Translations under genes and position numbers: made by a program
Assembly (NCBI RefSeq): GCF_002750975.1
Contig: NZ_PEJS01000001.1
Span: 2,976,001 to 3,040,000, forward strand
Direction of reading: 5' to 3'
Length of the DNA: 64,000 bases
Source: Stenotrophomonas indicatrix
GTDB lineage: Bacteria > Pseudomonadota > Gammaproteobacteria > Xanthomonadales > Xanthomonadaceae
The notes under the pieces: model-generated
Databases searched by the model: none
Told to the model about the DNA's origin: nothing
The model's input: only the letters and a program-made list of their open reading frames with translations
Part shown: one piece after another, positions 21,282 to 30,874 of the stretch
Numbering within the stretch: position 1 is the stretch's first letter
How the letters are laid out: each line of letters begins with the position of its first letter

Positions 21282-24200
21282 TCAGCTGATGATCTGGCGT
21301 TTGCTGCGTGCCTGGGCGATGGCTGCCACCAGCAGATCGCCGGTCACCGGCTTGCGCAGGAAACCATCGAATCCGGCCGCAAGCACCTGCGCCTCGGCAT
21401 AGGCATCCGAGCGCGCGGTAACGGCCACCAACGGCAGTTCGTAGCCCATCGCGCGCAGTTGGCGGGCGATGGCGGTGCCATCGAGTGCCGGCAGGTCGAG
21501 GTCGAGCAGGCCGACGTCGAACCCCTCGGTGGATATTTCCGACAGTGCGCCCAGGCCATGCAGCACGTGCACCACCTCATGGCCACGGCTGCGCAGCAGA
21601 CCGGCGATGACCTCGGCAACGGTGGCATCGTCCTCGACCAGCAGGATGCGCAGTGCAGGCAGCATCGGCGACGCTGCCTCGCCAGGGCTGGAGGCCTGCT
21701 GCCGGCTCCACGGCAGCGGCAGCCGCACGGCGAAGCGTGCGCCACGCCCCGGCTGGCTGTCGACATCGATGCGGCCGCCCATCGCCACCGCCAGCTCCTG
21801 GCAGATCGCCAGGCCCAGCCCGCTGCCACCATAGCGCGAGGCGGTACGCGGGCCATCGGCCTGTTCGAAGCGGTGGAACAGGCGCTGCTGCTGCTCGGCA
21901 TTGATGCCCGGCCCGCTGTCGCTGACCTCGAACGTCACCGCGCCACCGTCGTCGTCCAGGCGCGCCGCCAGGCCGACATGCCCACGCTCAGTGAACTTGA
22001 TCGCGTTGCCCAGCAGGTTCAGCAGGATCTGGCGGACGCGCATCTCATCGCCACTGACGCAGATCGGGCCTGGCAATGCCTCCCCGCGCTGGAACGCCAG
22101 CCTGCGCTGTTGTGCCATCGGCTGCATCAACGCCTGCACCTGGTCCAGCAGTCCGCCCAGGTCGAACGGGCGGATGTCCAGTTCAAGCCGGCCGGCCTCG
22201 ATCCGTGCCAGGTCCAACGCATCGTTGACCAGGCGCAGCAGATGGCTGCCGGCCTGCTGGATCGAACCGGCATAGCTGCGCTGCACCGGGTCCAGTTCGG
22301 TGGACAGCAGCAGTTCGCTCATACCCAGTACACCGGTCATCGGCGTGCGTACTTCGTGGCCCAGGGTCGCCAGGAAGCGGCTCTTGGCCTGCGATGCCTG
22401 CTCGGCGATCTGCTGCTTGTGCACCGTCAACTGCCACTGCTGGCGTCGCCGCAGCCGCCTGCGGATCGACCACAGCAGTGCCAACAGCAACAGCGAGCCC
22501 AGCATTGCATAGCCGAAGATCGCCATGCCGCTGCGCCACCAGGGGGGCAGTACCTTGATGTGCAACTGCTGCGAGGGCGTCCACGGACCACTGGCCGTCG
22601 CGGCCTGCACCTCGATGGCGTAGGTGCCGGGCGGCAGCCGCGACAACGTGCGTTGGCCGTCTCCGCCCTGTTCCACCCAGTTCTGGTCGTATCCCTGCAC
22701 GCGGAACCGGTAGCGGTTGCCCTGCGGGTTGGCGTAGGACAGCAGCCGTGCATCGATCTGCAGATCACGGTCGTCGGGCCCCAGCAACAGCAGGCCGGAG
22801 GTCGGCAAGGGCTGCCAGCCGCGCGCATCATCGCGACGGACGCGAACCTGCGCGATCACCAGCTGCGAGGGTGGCAGCTCGGCGTCGGCAGCATTCGGAT
22901 CGAAGCCCACCATGCCGGTCTGGGTAACGGCCAGCACCCGCCCATCGGCATCGATTGCCGGTGGGCGTCCGGTGAACTCGGCATCAAGCAGGCCGTCGCG
23001 TTCATTGAAGATCTGCAGGCGACGCTGTTTCGGATCCCAGCGCAGCAGGCCGCGGGGCGTCGTCGCCCACAACTGGCCGTTCCGGGCCAGGGCCAGCCCA
23101 CCCATGCTGACCGGCGGCACGCCGGCACTGGCATCGACGCGCTGGATCAGGCGCAGGCTCAGGCCATCCCACTGGTAGCGCTCGAATGCGCCCTGGCGTG
23201 CGATCCACAACTGCCGGGGATCGATCCATACCAGATCGTAGATGGGCCCCCTGGAAACGCCGGGCACCGCTTCGAAGCGATCTCCCTGCTCGCGCCAGAT
23301 GCCCATTTCCCCGACCACCCAGGCGTGCCCGCCGGCATCGAAGCGGATCTGCTCGACCGGCGCGTCGGTGCTGCCTCGCAGCGTAGCGCCGTCGAAACTG
23401 CGCAGCAGGCGGCCGTCGGCACTGCGCTGTTGCAGGCCCAGGTTCATCACCGATACCCAGACCGTGCCATCGGGGGCCTGCCGCATCAGATCGATCCGCT
23501 GCCGAAGGTCGGCGCCACCGCCAATGCGCCAGTCGCGCAGCACACCGGTGGCGGGGTCGTAGACGCTGATGCGCCCCGCGCGGCCGAGCCACAGCCTGCC
23601 GTCGGGACGTGGCAGCACCGACCACACCGCGCCGCTGCCCAGTTCGCGGTCGCTGACCAGCAGGCTCAACGTCCCCTGTGCATCGATCTGGTAGACGCCA
23701 TGCGCAGAGCCGACGTAGTAGCTGCGACCGTCGCTGGCAGCACTCAACAGGTACTGGCTGTCCAGCGGCTTGCCATCGAACTGGTACCAGGTTGAAAAGC
23801 GTCGCCAGTCGGGCGGCAGGTAAGCCAGGCCCTGGGTCAGCAGTGCGACCCACAGCCCTCCCTCATGGTCCTGCATCAGGTCGAGCACGCCACTGTGGCC
23901 GGTCAGGAAACCACTGCCACGGTCGCCTTCCAGCCTGCGCAGCACCTGGCCGTCACCACGCAGCAGGCCATCGGAAGTTCCCGCCCAGTAGCCTCCGTGG
24001 CTGTCGGCCAGGACCAGTGCCGAGCGCAGGCGGGCACTGTCGGCCCAGGCCGGTCGCGTCACCCGATCCTGCGCATCGATGCGATACAGGCCGTCGTTCT
24101 GCGTACCGACCCAGATCGCGCCATCGGCATCGCGGCTCAGCCTCAGCACGCTCACCGCCGCCAGTTCGCGCGGCGCCACGGCTTCGAAGGCGTGGCCGTT

Positions 24201-24827
24201 CCAGCGCGCCACACCGGCTTCGGTGCCCACCCACAGCCGTCCCTGCGCATCCACCAGACTGCTGAAGACGGTGTCACTCGGCAGACCGCCGGGCTGCGCC
24301 CGATCATGCTGGAAATGGCGCAGCGAGCCATCTTCGCCGACGCGGCAGACCCCATGGCTGCTGCTGCCGACCCATAGCGCATCCTCGGCGTAGGCCAGGG
24401 TCCAGAACTGTCCCTGGCACCCTTCAGTGACGGAATCGAAGGTCTTGAAGCGTTCGCGGTCGGCATCCAGCCGGGCCAGCCCCTTGCCGTTGATGCCCAC
24501 CCATACCCGGTCGAGCGGGTCGACCAGCAGGGTTTCGATCTCGTTGCCGGGCAGCGAATCCGGTTGTGCCGGGTCGTGCTGCCAGACCCGCAGCTCACCG
24601 CCGTCATAGCGGGCCAGGCCGCCGTCGGTGGCGGCCCACACGCGGCCCTGTCGGTCTTCGGCCAGCGCCACCACCATGCGCGAGGGCAATCCCTCGGCCG
24701 CGCCGAAACGGCGCAGGCGCGGTGTTTCACCGGCCATGTCCAAGGTCGCCGCTGCAGCCGAAAGCGCCAACAGCACCAGACCTGCTCCTGCAATGCCTTG
24801 GCACCACCGGCGCCAGCCGCTCTTCAT
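21282..24827 (-). CDS. Hybrid sensor histidine kinase with two-component propeller (paralogue B)
   Basis: 1181 residues with the same architecture as its downstream neighbour: signal peptide ([16 protein letters not shown]), periplasmic propeller blades such as [16 protein letters not shown], and a Y_Y_Y domain ([13 protein letters not shown]). A membrane helix, HisKA with [10 protein letters not shown] (His about 824), HATPase ([16 protein letters not shown]) and a C-terminal receiver ([20 protein letters not shown]) follow. The kinase halves of the two paralogues are much more alike than the propellers, which suggests duplication followed by sensor divergence. No cognate output regulator is adjacent. 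It is divergent from the YceI operon. Confidence 0.9.
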   Translation of the reverse strand: MKSGWRRWCQGIAGAGLVLLALSAAAATLDMAGETPRLRRFGAAEGLPSRMVVALAEDRQGRVWAATDGGLARYDGGELRVWQHDPAQPDSLPGNEIETLLVDPLDRVWVGINGKGLARLDADRERFKTFDSVTEGCQGQFWTLAYAEDALWVGSSSHGVCRVGEDGSLRHFQHDRAQPGGLPSDTVFSSLVDAQGRLWVGTEAGVARWNGHAFEAVAPRELAAVSVLRLSRDADGAIWVGTQNDGLYRIDAQDRVTRPAWADSARLRSALVLADSHGGYWAGTSDGLLRGDGQVLRRLEGDRGSGFLTGHSGVLDLMQDHEGGLWVALLTQGLAYLPPDWRRFSTWYQFDGKPLDSQYLLSAASDGRSYYVGSAHGVYQIDAQGTLSLLVSDRELGSGAVWSVLPRPDGRLWLGRAGRISVYDPATGVLRDWRIGGGADLRQRIDLMRQAPDGTVWVSVMNLGLQQRSADGRLLRSFDGATLRGSTDAPVEQIRFDAGGHAWVVGEMGIWREQGDRFEAVPGVSRGPIYDLVWIDPRQLWIARQGAFERYQWDGLSLRLIQRVDASAGVPPVSMGGLALARNGQLWATTPRGLLRWDPKQRRLQIFNERDGLLDAEFTGRPPAIDADGRVLAVTQTGMVGFDPNAADAELPPSQLVIAQVRVRRDDARGWQPLPTSGLLLLGPDDRDLQIDARLLSYANPQGNRYRFRVQGYDQNWVEQGGDGQRTLSRLPPGTYAIEVQAATASGPWTPSQQLHIKVLPPWWRSGMAIFGYAMLGSLLLLALLWSIRRRLRRRQQWQLTVHKQQIAEQASQAKSRFLATLGHEVRTPMTGVLGMSELLLSTELDPVQRSYAGSIQQAGSHLLRLVNDALDLARIEAGRLELDIRPFDLGGLLDQVQALMQPMAQQRRLAFQRGEALPGPICVSGDEMRVRQILLNLLGNAIKFTERGHVGLAARLDDDGGAVTFEVSDSGPGINAEQQQRLFHRFEQADGPRTASRYGGSGLGLAICQELAVAMGGRIDVDSQPGRGARFAVRLPLPWSRQQASSPGEAASPMLPALRILLVEDDATVAEVIAGLLRSRGHEVVHVLHGLGALSEISTEGFDVGLLDLDLPALDGTAIARQLRAMGYELPLVAVTARSDAYAEAQVLAAGFDGFLRKPVTGDLLVAAIAQARSKRQIIS

Positions 24828-24875
24828 CCTGAACCCCCTGTCCTGTGCCGATTGTCACACAGGGCTGCAGCCATC

Positions 24876-24924
24876 GCTGCAACAGCCTGTTTCCGGCCAC
24901 ATCGGCACCACGAACTGTTGCAGC
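24876..24924. promoter_or_regulatory. Candidate operator, inverted repeat
   Basis: Perfect 10-bp inverted repeat GCTGCAACAG (24876-24885) and CTGTTGCAGC (24915-24924), in the divergent gap between sensor kinase B and the YceI operon. The arm centres are 39 bp apart, about four helical turns. Regulator unknown. Confidence 0.35.
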
Positions 24925-24992
24925 CGTGCACACAGCGTTGCGCGGGGGCTATGGGTATGATCGAACGGTCTTTTTCCCGGAGCCCCCCGCCG

Positions 24993-25637
24993 ATGCGCCA
25001 CTGCCTGGCCCTGCTGCCGATGCTGCTTGCCGTGGCCCCCGCCTGGGCAGGCAACGAGGCCTACCGCATCGATCCGGTGCACACCCGTGTGCTGTTTGCG
25101 ATCGACCATGCCGGCTACTCGCAGGCGCTGGGTACGATCTCCGGAAGCCAGGGCCAGTTGCAGTTCGATAGCGACAACTGGCGCGATGCGACACTGGACG
25201 TCGAGATTCCGGTGTCGCGATTGGACCTTGGTGATGCCAAGTGGAACCAGGCAACCCTGGCGCGCAGCCTGCTCGATGGCGAACGTTTCCCCACCGCCCG
25301 CTTCGTCTCCCGCCATGTCGAACCGATCGATGCCCGCCATGCGCGCGTACTGGGCACCCTGACCCTGCGCGGGGTCAGCCAGGAAGTCGCGCTGGAGGTG
25401 ACATTGAACCAGGTCAAACGCTATCCACTGCCACCCTTCCGGCGTACGGCCGGCTTCTCCGCCACCACCACGCTGAGCCGGCGTGCCTTCGGCATCACCG
25501 CCTGGCCGGGCGTGATCGGTGATGCGGTGCAGGTGCGGATCGAGGCTGAAGCCACGCTCGACCGCAGCGATTCTCCGGGAACTCCCCCGCCCCAACCCCA
25601 CTCCGACAGCCAGACGGCCACCAAGGACCCTTCATGA
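24993..25637 (+). CDS. YceI family periplasmic protein
   Basis: A 214-residue exported protein with a signal peptide (CLALLPMLLAVAPAWAG) and a YceI lipocalin-like barrel. The barrel shows AYRIDPVHTRVLFAIDHAG at the start, then DVEIPVSRLDLGDAKWN and LTLRGVSQEVALEVTLN, the usual YceI landmarks. YceI proteins bind isoprenoid-type lipids. A proline-rich tail follows the barrel. The ATG at 24993 is chosen because it begins the signal peptide; ATGs at 24951 and 24957 are alternatives. The stop overlaps the next start (ATGA), so it is coupled to the cytochrome b561 gene. Confidence 0.88.
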   Translation: MRHCLALLPMLLAVAPAWAGNEAYRIDPVHTRVLFAIDHAGYSQALGTISGSQGQLQFDSDNWRDATLDVEIPVSRLDLGDAKWNQATLARSLLDGERFPTARFVSRHVEPIDARHARVLGTLTLRGVSQEVALEVTLNQVKRYPLPPFRRTAGFSATTTLSRRAFGITAWPGVIGDAVQVRIEAEATLDRSDSPGTPPPQPHSDSQTATKDPS

Positions 25638-26206
25638 CCGCCAAGAACACCCCTGCCGCCTGGGGGAGTGTCAGCCAGACCCTGCACTGGCTGATCGCAC
25701 TGCTGATTCTCGCCCTGGGCATCGTCGGCCTGACCATGGGCGAGCTGCCGAAGACGCCCAAGTATTTCTGGGTCTATACCGCGCACAAGTCGATCGGCAT
25801 CACCGTACTGGCACTGGTGGTGCTGCGCCTGGGCTGGCGCCTGTATGCCGGTGCCCCCAAGCCGGTACCCGGCGTGCCGGGCTGGCAGGAGCGCATCGCC
25901 AGCGCCACCCATGTGCTGCTGTATGTGCTGATGTTCGCCATCCCGTTGTCGGGCTGGCTGTACGACTCGGCCAGCGGCCTGCGTCCGTTCCGCTGGTTCG
26001 GTCTGGTCGATGTGCCCAAGCTGAGCGGACCGGATCCGCAGATCGTGGCGGTATCCCATGCCCTGCACGAATACGGCTTCTGGCTGTTGATCGCGGTGGT
26101 GCTGGCCCATGCCGGTGCCGCCTTCTACCACCACCTTTTCCAGCGCGATGCCACCCTGTCCCGGATGTTGCCGCGTGGCTGGCTCGCCTCTCCCCAGAAG
26201 GACTGA
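25634..26206 (+). CDS. Cytochrome b561 family membrane protein
   Basis: A 190-residue four-helix diheme membrane protein of the CybB type, which moves electrons between quinol and periplasmic acceptors. Heme-ligand histidine candidates are in QTLHWLIALLIL, YTAHKSIGIT, ATHVLLYVLMF and LHEYGFWLL/VLAHAGAAFYHH. It sits between two YceI genes with a 4-bp overlap upstream and 3 bp downstream. The YceI-b561-YceI arrangement is common and suggests joint work on a lipid-soluble quinone-like molecule; that role is inferred. Confidence 0.92.
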   Translation: MTAKNTPAAWGSVSQTLHWLIALLILALGIVGLTMGELPKTPKYFWVYTAHKSIGITVLALVVLRLGWRLYAGAPKPVPGVPGWQERIASATHVLLYVLMFAIPLSGWLYDSASGLRPFRWFGLVDVPKLSGPDPQIVAVSHALHEYGFWLLIAVVLAHAGAAFYHHLFQRDATLSRMLPRGWLASPQKD

Positions 26207-26209
26207 CCG

Positions 26210-26782
26210 ATGAACCTGAAACTGACCACCCCGGCCGCTGTGGCCGCCGCCCTTGCCGGCATGCTGGCCACCGCACCGGCGCTCGCCGCCGATTACGCCC
26301 AGGCGCCGGGTGCCGGTTCGTTCCTGGCCTTTGCCACCAAATACGACGGTGAAGTGTTCACCGGCAGCTTCCCGGGCTTTGCCACCAAGCTCAGCTTCGA
26401 CCCGGCCAATCCGTCCGCAGGTTCGCTGGACGTGGTGATTCCGCTGGCCGGCGCCAAGAGCGGCAACAGCGACCGCGACTCCACCCTGCAGGGCGCGGAT
26501 TTCTTCAACGTCGGCAAGTTCGCTACCGCACGCTACACCGCCAAGGGCTTCCGCGCGCTCGGCAACGACCAGTTCGCCGCCGACGGCACGCTGGAACTGC
26601 GCGGCGTGAGCAAGCCGGTCACCTTCACTTTCACCTGGAAGCCCGGCGCGCAGCCGGTGCTGACCGGCAAGGCCACGGTCAAGCGCCTGGACTTCGGTGT
26701 CGGTGGCGGCGACTGGGCTGATACCAAGACCATCCCGGACGAAACCGCGATCAGCACGATCGTGAAGTTCGACGCGAAATAA
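26210..26782 (+). CDS. YceI family periplasmic protein
   Basis: A 190-residue protein with a signal peptide (AVAAALAGMLATAPALAA) and a YceI barrel (FLAFATKYDGEVFTGSFPGF, LDVVIPLAGAKSGNSDRDST, LELRGVSKPVTFTF). It differs markedly from the first YceI protein of the operon. It probably binds a long hydrophobic ligand in the periplasm. It starts 3 bp after the b561 gene, so it is the third gene of the operon. Confidence 0.9.
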   Translation: MNLKLTTPAAVAAALAGMLATAPALAADYAQAPGAGSFLAFATKYDGEVFTGSFPGFATKLSFDPANPSAGSLDVVIPLAGAKSGNSDRDSTLQGADFFNVGKFATARYTAKGFRALGNDQFAADGTLELRGVSKPVTFTFTWKPGAQPVLTGKATVKRLDFGVGGGDWADTKTIPDETAISTIVKFDAK

Positions 26783-26797
26783 GACGCCTTCGTCCTG

Positions 26798-26819
26798 GCA
26801 GCGCCGGGCCATGCCCGGC
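26798..26819 (+). repeat. SMAG/REP-like palindrome (GCAG variant)
   Basis: GCAG then CGCCGGGC/GCCCGGC. Partner of the inverted copy at 26850-26871, in the convergent gap after the YceI operon. Confidence 0.6.
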
Positions 26820-26849
26820 CGCTTCCACCGCTGGCCGCGCTTCGCGCTC

Positions 26850-26871
26850 GCCAGGCATGGCCCGGCGCTAC
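26850..26871 (-). repeat. SMAG/REP palindrome
   Basis: GCCAGGCATGGCCCGGC then GCTAC. The TAG on the minus strand is the stop codon of the glutaredoxin-like gene. Confidence 0.7.
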
Positions 26872-27098
26872 CTGCCCGCTGACAGCCAGGCCTGCACCGT
26901 GGCCGCATCGAACGGCCAGTCCAGCTCCCGCCCACCGCGCTCATCGCGCAGCACCGGCACCCGCGCCCCATAGCGCGCCTCCAGCGCCGGCTGGTCATCG
27001 AGGAACACCGATTCGAACTCAGGCGCCCGCGCTCTGGCCAGTTCGGCCAGGGCCATGTCACACAGATGGCAGTCGTCACGCTGGAACAGGGTCAACAC
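26868..27098 (-). CDS. Glutaredoxin-like protein
   Basis: A 76-residue thioredoxin-fold protein. MLTLFQRDDCHLCDMAL holds a CxxC redox motif (C-H-L-C), and RVPVLRDERG gives the cis-proline. It belongs to the short DUF836/glutaredoxin-like group. It is probably a cytosolic thiol-disulfide protein of unknown partner. The stop codon comes from a SMAG element, so the last residues (SAGR) may have been set by that insertion. Divergent from sdaA. Confidence 0.8.
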   Translation of the reverse strand: MLTLFQRDDCHLCDMALAELARARAPEFESVFLDDQPALEARYGARVPVLRDERGGRELDWPFDAATVQAWLSAGR

Positions 27099-27199
27099 CG
27101 GGGTTTGCTCCCTTGGCGGAAATGCTGCGCCGCAGTCATGGAAGTGCGGCGTGAACCGCTAGAATAGCGGTCTCTCCCGGTACCCGCAGTACGGCAACC

Positions 27200-28582
27200 A
27201 TGGCTGTCAGCACGTTCGACGTTTTCAAGATCGGCATTGGCCCGAGCTCCTCGCACACCGTCGGGCCGATGAGGGCCGCCGAGCGCTTCATCCATCGGTG
27301 GCTGCTCGACCCGGGCAAGCTTGCGCAGGTCGCGCGCATCCGTGCCGACGTGTACGGCTCGCTGGCACTGACCGGTCGCGGCCACGGCACCGACAAGGCG
27401 ATCCTCCTCGGCCTGGAAGGGCAGCGTCCGAACCTGATCGACCCGGACATCATTCCGTCCACGCTGGAGCGCATCCGCAGCAGCAAGCGGATCATGCTGA
27501 TGGGCCAGCACGAGATCGCCTTCGACGAAAAGCGCGACCTCGGCCTGAACAAGCGGCAGAAGCTGCCCTACCACACCAACGGCATGCGCTTCACCGCGTA
27601 CAACGCCGATGACGAAGTGCTGGCCACCCGCGATTACTACTCGGTCGGTGGTGGCTTCGTGGTCAACCAGGACGATGCGGCCGATGACCGTATCGTGCCT
27701 GACGAAACGCCGCTGCCCTACCCGTTCAAGAGCGGCGACGAGCTGCTGGCGCAGACCGCGCGCAGTGGCCTGAGCATCGCCCAGTTGATGTTCGAGAACG
27801 AGAAATGCTGGCGCAGCGAGGACGAGATCCGCGACAACCTGCGCGAGATCTGGAGCGCAATGCAGGCCTGCGTGGCGCGCGGCATCCGCGAGGAAGGCGT
27901 GCTGCCGGGTGGCCTGAAAGTGGGCCGCCGCGCGCCGGCGCTGTACCGCGAGCTGTCGTCGAAGCCGGAAGCGGCGATGCGCGACCCGTTGACCACGCTG
28001 GACTGGGTCAACCTGTACGCACTGGCCGTGAACGAAGAGAACGCTGCCGGTGGCCGCGTGGTCACCGCACCCACCAACGGCGCGGCGGGTGTACTGCCGG
28101 CGGTGCTGCACTACTTCGACCGCTTCTGCCCGGGCGCGAACGAACAGCGGGTGTTCGACTTCCTGCTGACCTCGGCGGCGATCGGCATCCTGTACAAGGA
28201 AAACGCCTCGATCTCCGGCGCCGAAGTGGGCTGCCAGGGCGAGGTCGGCGTAGCCTGTTCGATGGCCGCCGGTGGCCTGGTCGCGGCGCTGGGCGGCAAC
28301 CCGAGCCAGATCGAGAACGCCGCGGAAATCGGCATGGAGCACAACCTGGGTCTGACCTGCGATCCGATCGGTGGCCTGGTGCAGATTCCGTGCATCGAGC
28401 GCAACGCGATGGGTGCGGTGAAGGCGATCAACGCCTCGCGCATGGCCATGCGCGGCGACGGCAAGCACAAGGTGTCGCTGGACAAGGTCATCAAGACCAT
28501 GCGCGATACCGGCCGCGACATGCAGGACAAGTACAAGGAAACCAGCCGCGGCGGCCTGGCGGTGAACGTCATCGAGTGCTGA
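27200..28582 (+). CDS. sdaA: L-serine ammonia-lyase (L-serine deaminase)
   Basis: A 460-residue single-chain iron-sulfur serine deaminase converting L-serine to pyruvate and ammonia. The N-terminal [20 protein letters not shown] and the catalytic domain segments [16 protein letters not shown] and [21 protein letters not shown] are visible. The cluster cysteines lie in these two segments and in the C-terminal tail. The length equals E. coli SdaA/SdaB. It is divergent from the glutaredoxin-like gene. Confidence 0.96.
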   Translation: MAVSTFDVFKIGIGPSSSHTVGPMRAAERFIHRWLLDPGKLAQVARIRADVYGSLALTGRGHGTDKAILLGLEGQRPNLIDPDIIPSTLERIRSSKRIMLMGQHEIAFDEKRDLGLNKRQKLPYHTNGMRFTAYNADDEVLATRDYYSVGGGFVVNQDDAADDRIVPDETPLPYPFKSGDELLAQTARSGLSIAQLMFENEKCWRSEDEIRDNLREIWSAMQACVARGIREEGVLPGGLKVGRRAPALYRELSSKPEAAMRDPLTTLDWVNLYALAVNEENAAGGRVVTAPTNGAAGVLPAVLHYFDRFCPGANEQRVFDFLLTSAAIGILYKENASISGAEVGCQGEVGVACSMAAGGLVAALGGNPSQIENAAEIGMEHNLGLTCDPIGGLVQIPCIERNAMGAVKAINASRMAMRGDGKHKVSLDKVIKTMRDTGRDMQDKYKETSRGGLAVNVIEC

Positions 28583-28592
28583 TGGTCTGCAG

Positions 28593-28615
28593 GGCCAGGC
28601 ATGGCCTGGCTCTAC
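28593..28615 (-). repeat. SMAG/REP palindrome
   Basis: GGCCAGGC-AT-GGCCTGGC ending in CTAC, 10 bp after the sdaA stop. It may act as a 3' hairpin. Confidence 0.7.
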
Positions 28616-28621
28616 TGCAGG

Positions 28622-28643
28622 GCCGGGCATCGACCCGGCTCTG
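28622..28643 (-). repeat. SMAG/REP-like palindrome, degenerate
   Basis: GCCGGGCATCGACCCGGC followed by TCTGC in place of CTAC. Tandem with the preceding element, with a CTGCAG either side. Confidence 0.5.
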
Positions 28644-28720
28644 CAGTGCCGTTCTCGACCGGACAACACCGTCACCGTTTTCCGGTTAGGCTCGGGCATC
28701 CCCCTGCCCCGGAATGTCCC

Positions 28721-29716
28721 ATGCGCGTGATCGCCACCGCCCTGCTCGCCTGCCTTCCGCTGTCCGCTCTCGCTGCGCCAACCTACGGGCCGCGGCTGGA
28801 GGGCTTCGACTACGGCTATCCAGTGAAGACCTTTGCACTGGAATCGCAGCGCCAGGCCTTGGAGATGGCCTATCTGGATGTTGCGCCGAAGAAGAAGCCG
28901 ATCGGCGTGGTGGTGCTGCTGCATGGCAAGAACTTCTGCGCGGCAACCTGGAAGGAGACGATCAAGCCGCTGGTGGCGGCAGGCTACCGGGTGATCGCGC
29001 CGGACCAGGTGGGTTTCTGCAAATCCAGCAAGCCCGAGCGCTACCAGTATTCGTTCGGGCAGCTGGCCGACAATACCCATGCGCTGCTGCAGCAGCTGCA
29101 GCTGGGTGATGTACCGGTGCACGTGGTCGGCCATTCGATGGGCGGCATGCTGGCCATCCGTTATGCGCTGATGTATCCGCAGGACATGCGCAGTCTTTCG
29201 CTGGTCAATCCGATCGGGCTGGAAGACTGGAAGGCGCTGGGCGTGCCCTGGCGCAGCGTGGACGCGTGGTATGCCGGCGAAATGAACATCAGCTATGACA
29301 GCATCCGCCGCTACCAGCTGGATGTGTACTACGACGGCAAGTGGAAGCCGGCGTACGAACCGTGGGCGCGCATGCAGTCGGGCATGTACGAAGGCGCGGG
29401 CAAGCAGCAGGTGGCCTGGAGCCAGGCACTGACCTCGGACATGGTGTTCAACCAACCCGTCGTCTACGAACTGAAGAACCTGCAGGTGCCGACCACCTTG
29501 TTCATCGGCCAGAAGGACCGCACGGCGATCGGCCGTGACCAGGCATCGCCCGAACTGAAGTCGACGCTGGGCAACTACCCGGCACTGGGCAAAGCGGCAG
29601 CGGCGGCGATACCCGGCTCGACCCTGGTCGAGTTCGCGGCACTGGGCCATTCGCCGCAGGTGCAGGACCCGAAGCAGTTCAATGCCGCATTGTTGAAGGC
29701 ACTCAAAGCGCGTTGA
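28721..29716 (+). CDS. Exported alpha/beta hydrolase
   Basis: A 331-residue hydrolase with a signal peptide (VIATALLACLPLSALA). The nucleophile elbow is GHSMGG, and the oxyanion region is VVLLHGKNFCAATW. The aspartate is in FIGQKDRTAIG and the histidine in FAALGHSPQVQDP. The substrate is unknown. A Sec signal points to the periplasm or outside the cell. The start at 28721 is chosen because it begins the signal peptide. Confidence 0.87.
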   Translation: MRVIATALLACLPLSALAAPTYGPRLEGFDYGYPVKTFALESQRQALEMAYLDVAPKKKPIGVVVLLHGKNFCAATWKETIKPLVAAGYRVIAPDQVGFCKSSKPERYQYSFGQLADNTHALLQQLQLGDVPVHVVGHSMGGMLAIRYALMYPQDMRSLSLVNPIGLEDWKALGVPWRSVDAWYAGEMNISYDSIRRYQLDVYYDGKWKPAYEPWARMQSGMYEGAGKQQVAWSQALTSDMVFNQPVVYELKNLQVPTTLFIGQKDRTAIGRDQASPELKSTLGNYPALGKAAAAAIPGSTLVEFAALGHSPQVQDPKQFNAALLKALKAR

Positions 29717-29728
29717 AGTTCCATAACC

Positions 29729-29750
29729 GCCGGGCATGGCCCGGCGCTAC
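29729..29750 (-). repeat. SMAG/REP palindrome
   Basis: GCCGGGCATGGCCCGGC then GCTAC. Inverted partner of 29765-29787 in the convergent gap between the hydrolase and hom. Confidence 0.75.
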
Positions 29751-29764
29751 GAGGATCGGCGTGG

Positions 29765-29787
29765 GTAGCGCCGGGCCACGCCCGGCG
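29765..29787 (+). repeat. SMAG/REP palindrome
   Basis: GTAG then CGCCGGGC-CAC-GCCCGGCG. With the preceding copy it could fold into a long bipartite hairpin serving as a bidirectional 3' end. Confidence 0.75.
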
Positions 29788-29806
29788 AGCGCAGCAGCGG
29801 CCGGGC

Positions 29807-30874
29807 TCACCCCACGATCCGCAGCACGTCATCCAGCAGCGCCGCTGCGGTCACTTCCGCACCCGCGCCCGGCCCCTGGATCAACAGCGGCTGCGCGCGG
29901 TAGCGATCGCTGTGGATGGCCACGCGGTTGTCGGTGCCCGCGCCCTGCGCCAGCGGATGGTCGGCAGCCAACTCACGCAGGCCCACCTGCGCACCCTCGC
30001 CATCGACGCGCCCGACAAAACGCAGCACCCGGCCGTTGTCGCGCGCCCGCTGCCAACGTGCCTGCAGCGGTGCATCCAGCTGCTCCAGCGCATTCACTGC
30101 ATCTTCCAGCGGCAGCGCAGCCAGCGCATCCGGCACCAGTGAGTCGACCTGCACCTGCGACGCGTCCAGCGCCAATCCGCTGCTGCGGGCCAGGATCAAC
30201 AGCTTGCGGCGCACATCCTCGCCGGAAAGATCCAGCCGCGGGTCCGGCTCGGTGTAGCCGGCCGCCAGCGCTTCACGCACCGCCGCCGAGAACGGCGACT
30301 GGCCGTCATAACGATTGAACAGCCACGCCAGCGAACCGGAAAGCACGCCCTCGATGGCATGGATGTGATCGCCACCGGCAACCAGCGCGCGCAGGCTGCT
30401 GAGCAACGGCAGGCCGGCGCCGACGGTGGCGCTGTCGCCGTAACGCGCACCACTGTCGGCGCAACGATCGGCGATGGCCTGCGCGCGCGACAGCTGCGCA
30501 CCGCGGCCAAGCTTGTTGGCGGTCACCACGTGCACACCGCGCGCCAACCACTGCACGTGGCGCGCCGCTACATCTTCGCTGGCGGTGGCATCGACCACCA
30601 CGTCGCCACGCTCCAGCCCTTCAGCGCTGGCCCACGGCGGCGAACTCTGCCCATCACGCGGCGCACGCCGTGCCAGTTCCAGCGGCAACGCCAGATCGCG
30701 GTCGATCGCCAGCGCGGTGCGTGAATTGGCCAGCCACTGCACGCTGGGCAGGTCCAGCCCACGCGCCTGCAACGCCTGGTAGCGCTGCACGAAGGCCGAA
30801 CCGACGGTGCCGGTTCCGAGCAGCGCCAGGCGGCCGGTACCCAGCAGCGGAATCTCGACAGGCAAAGCGCTCAT
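29807..30874 (-). CDS. hom: Homoserine dehydrogenase
   Basis: A 355-residue NAD(P)-dependent enzyme reducing aspartate semialdehyde to homoserine. LLGTGTVGSAFVQRYQ is the Rossmann motif, and NKLGRGAQ, GDSATVGAGLPLLSSLR and GVLSGSLAWLFNRYDG are family segments. There is no aspartokinase or ACT domain, so it is the short, monofunctional form. It is the third gene of metX-metB-hom, overlapping metB by 4 bp, and feeds homoserine to MetX. It is presumably controlled by the SAM riboswitch upstream of metX. Confidence 0.94.
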   Translation of the reverse strand: MSALPVEIPLLGTGRLALLGTGTVGSAFVQRYQALQARGLDLPSVQWLANSRTALAIDRDLALPLELARRAPRDGQSSPPWASAEGLERGDVVVDATASEDVAARHVQWLARGVHVVTANKLGRGAQLSRAQAIADRCADSGARYGDSATVGAGLPLLSSLRALVAGGDHIHAIEGVLSGSLAWLFNRYDGQSPFSAAVREALAAGYTEPDPRLDLSGEDVRRKLLILARSSGLALDASQVQVDSLVPDALAALPLEDAVNALEQLDAPLQARWQRARDNGRVLRFVGRVDGEGAQVGLRELAADHPLAQGAGTDNRVAIHSDRYRAQPLLIQGPGAGAEVTAAALLDDVLRIVG

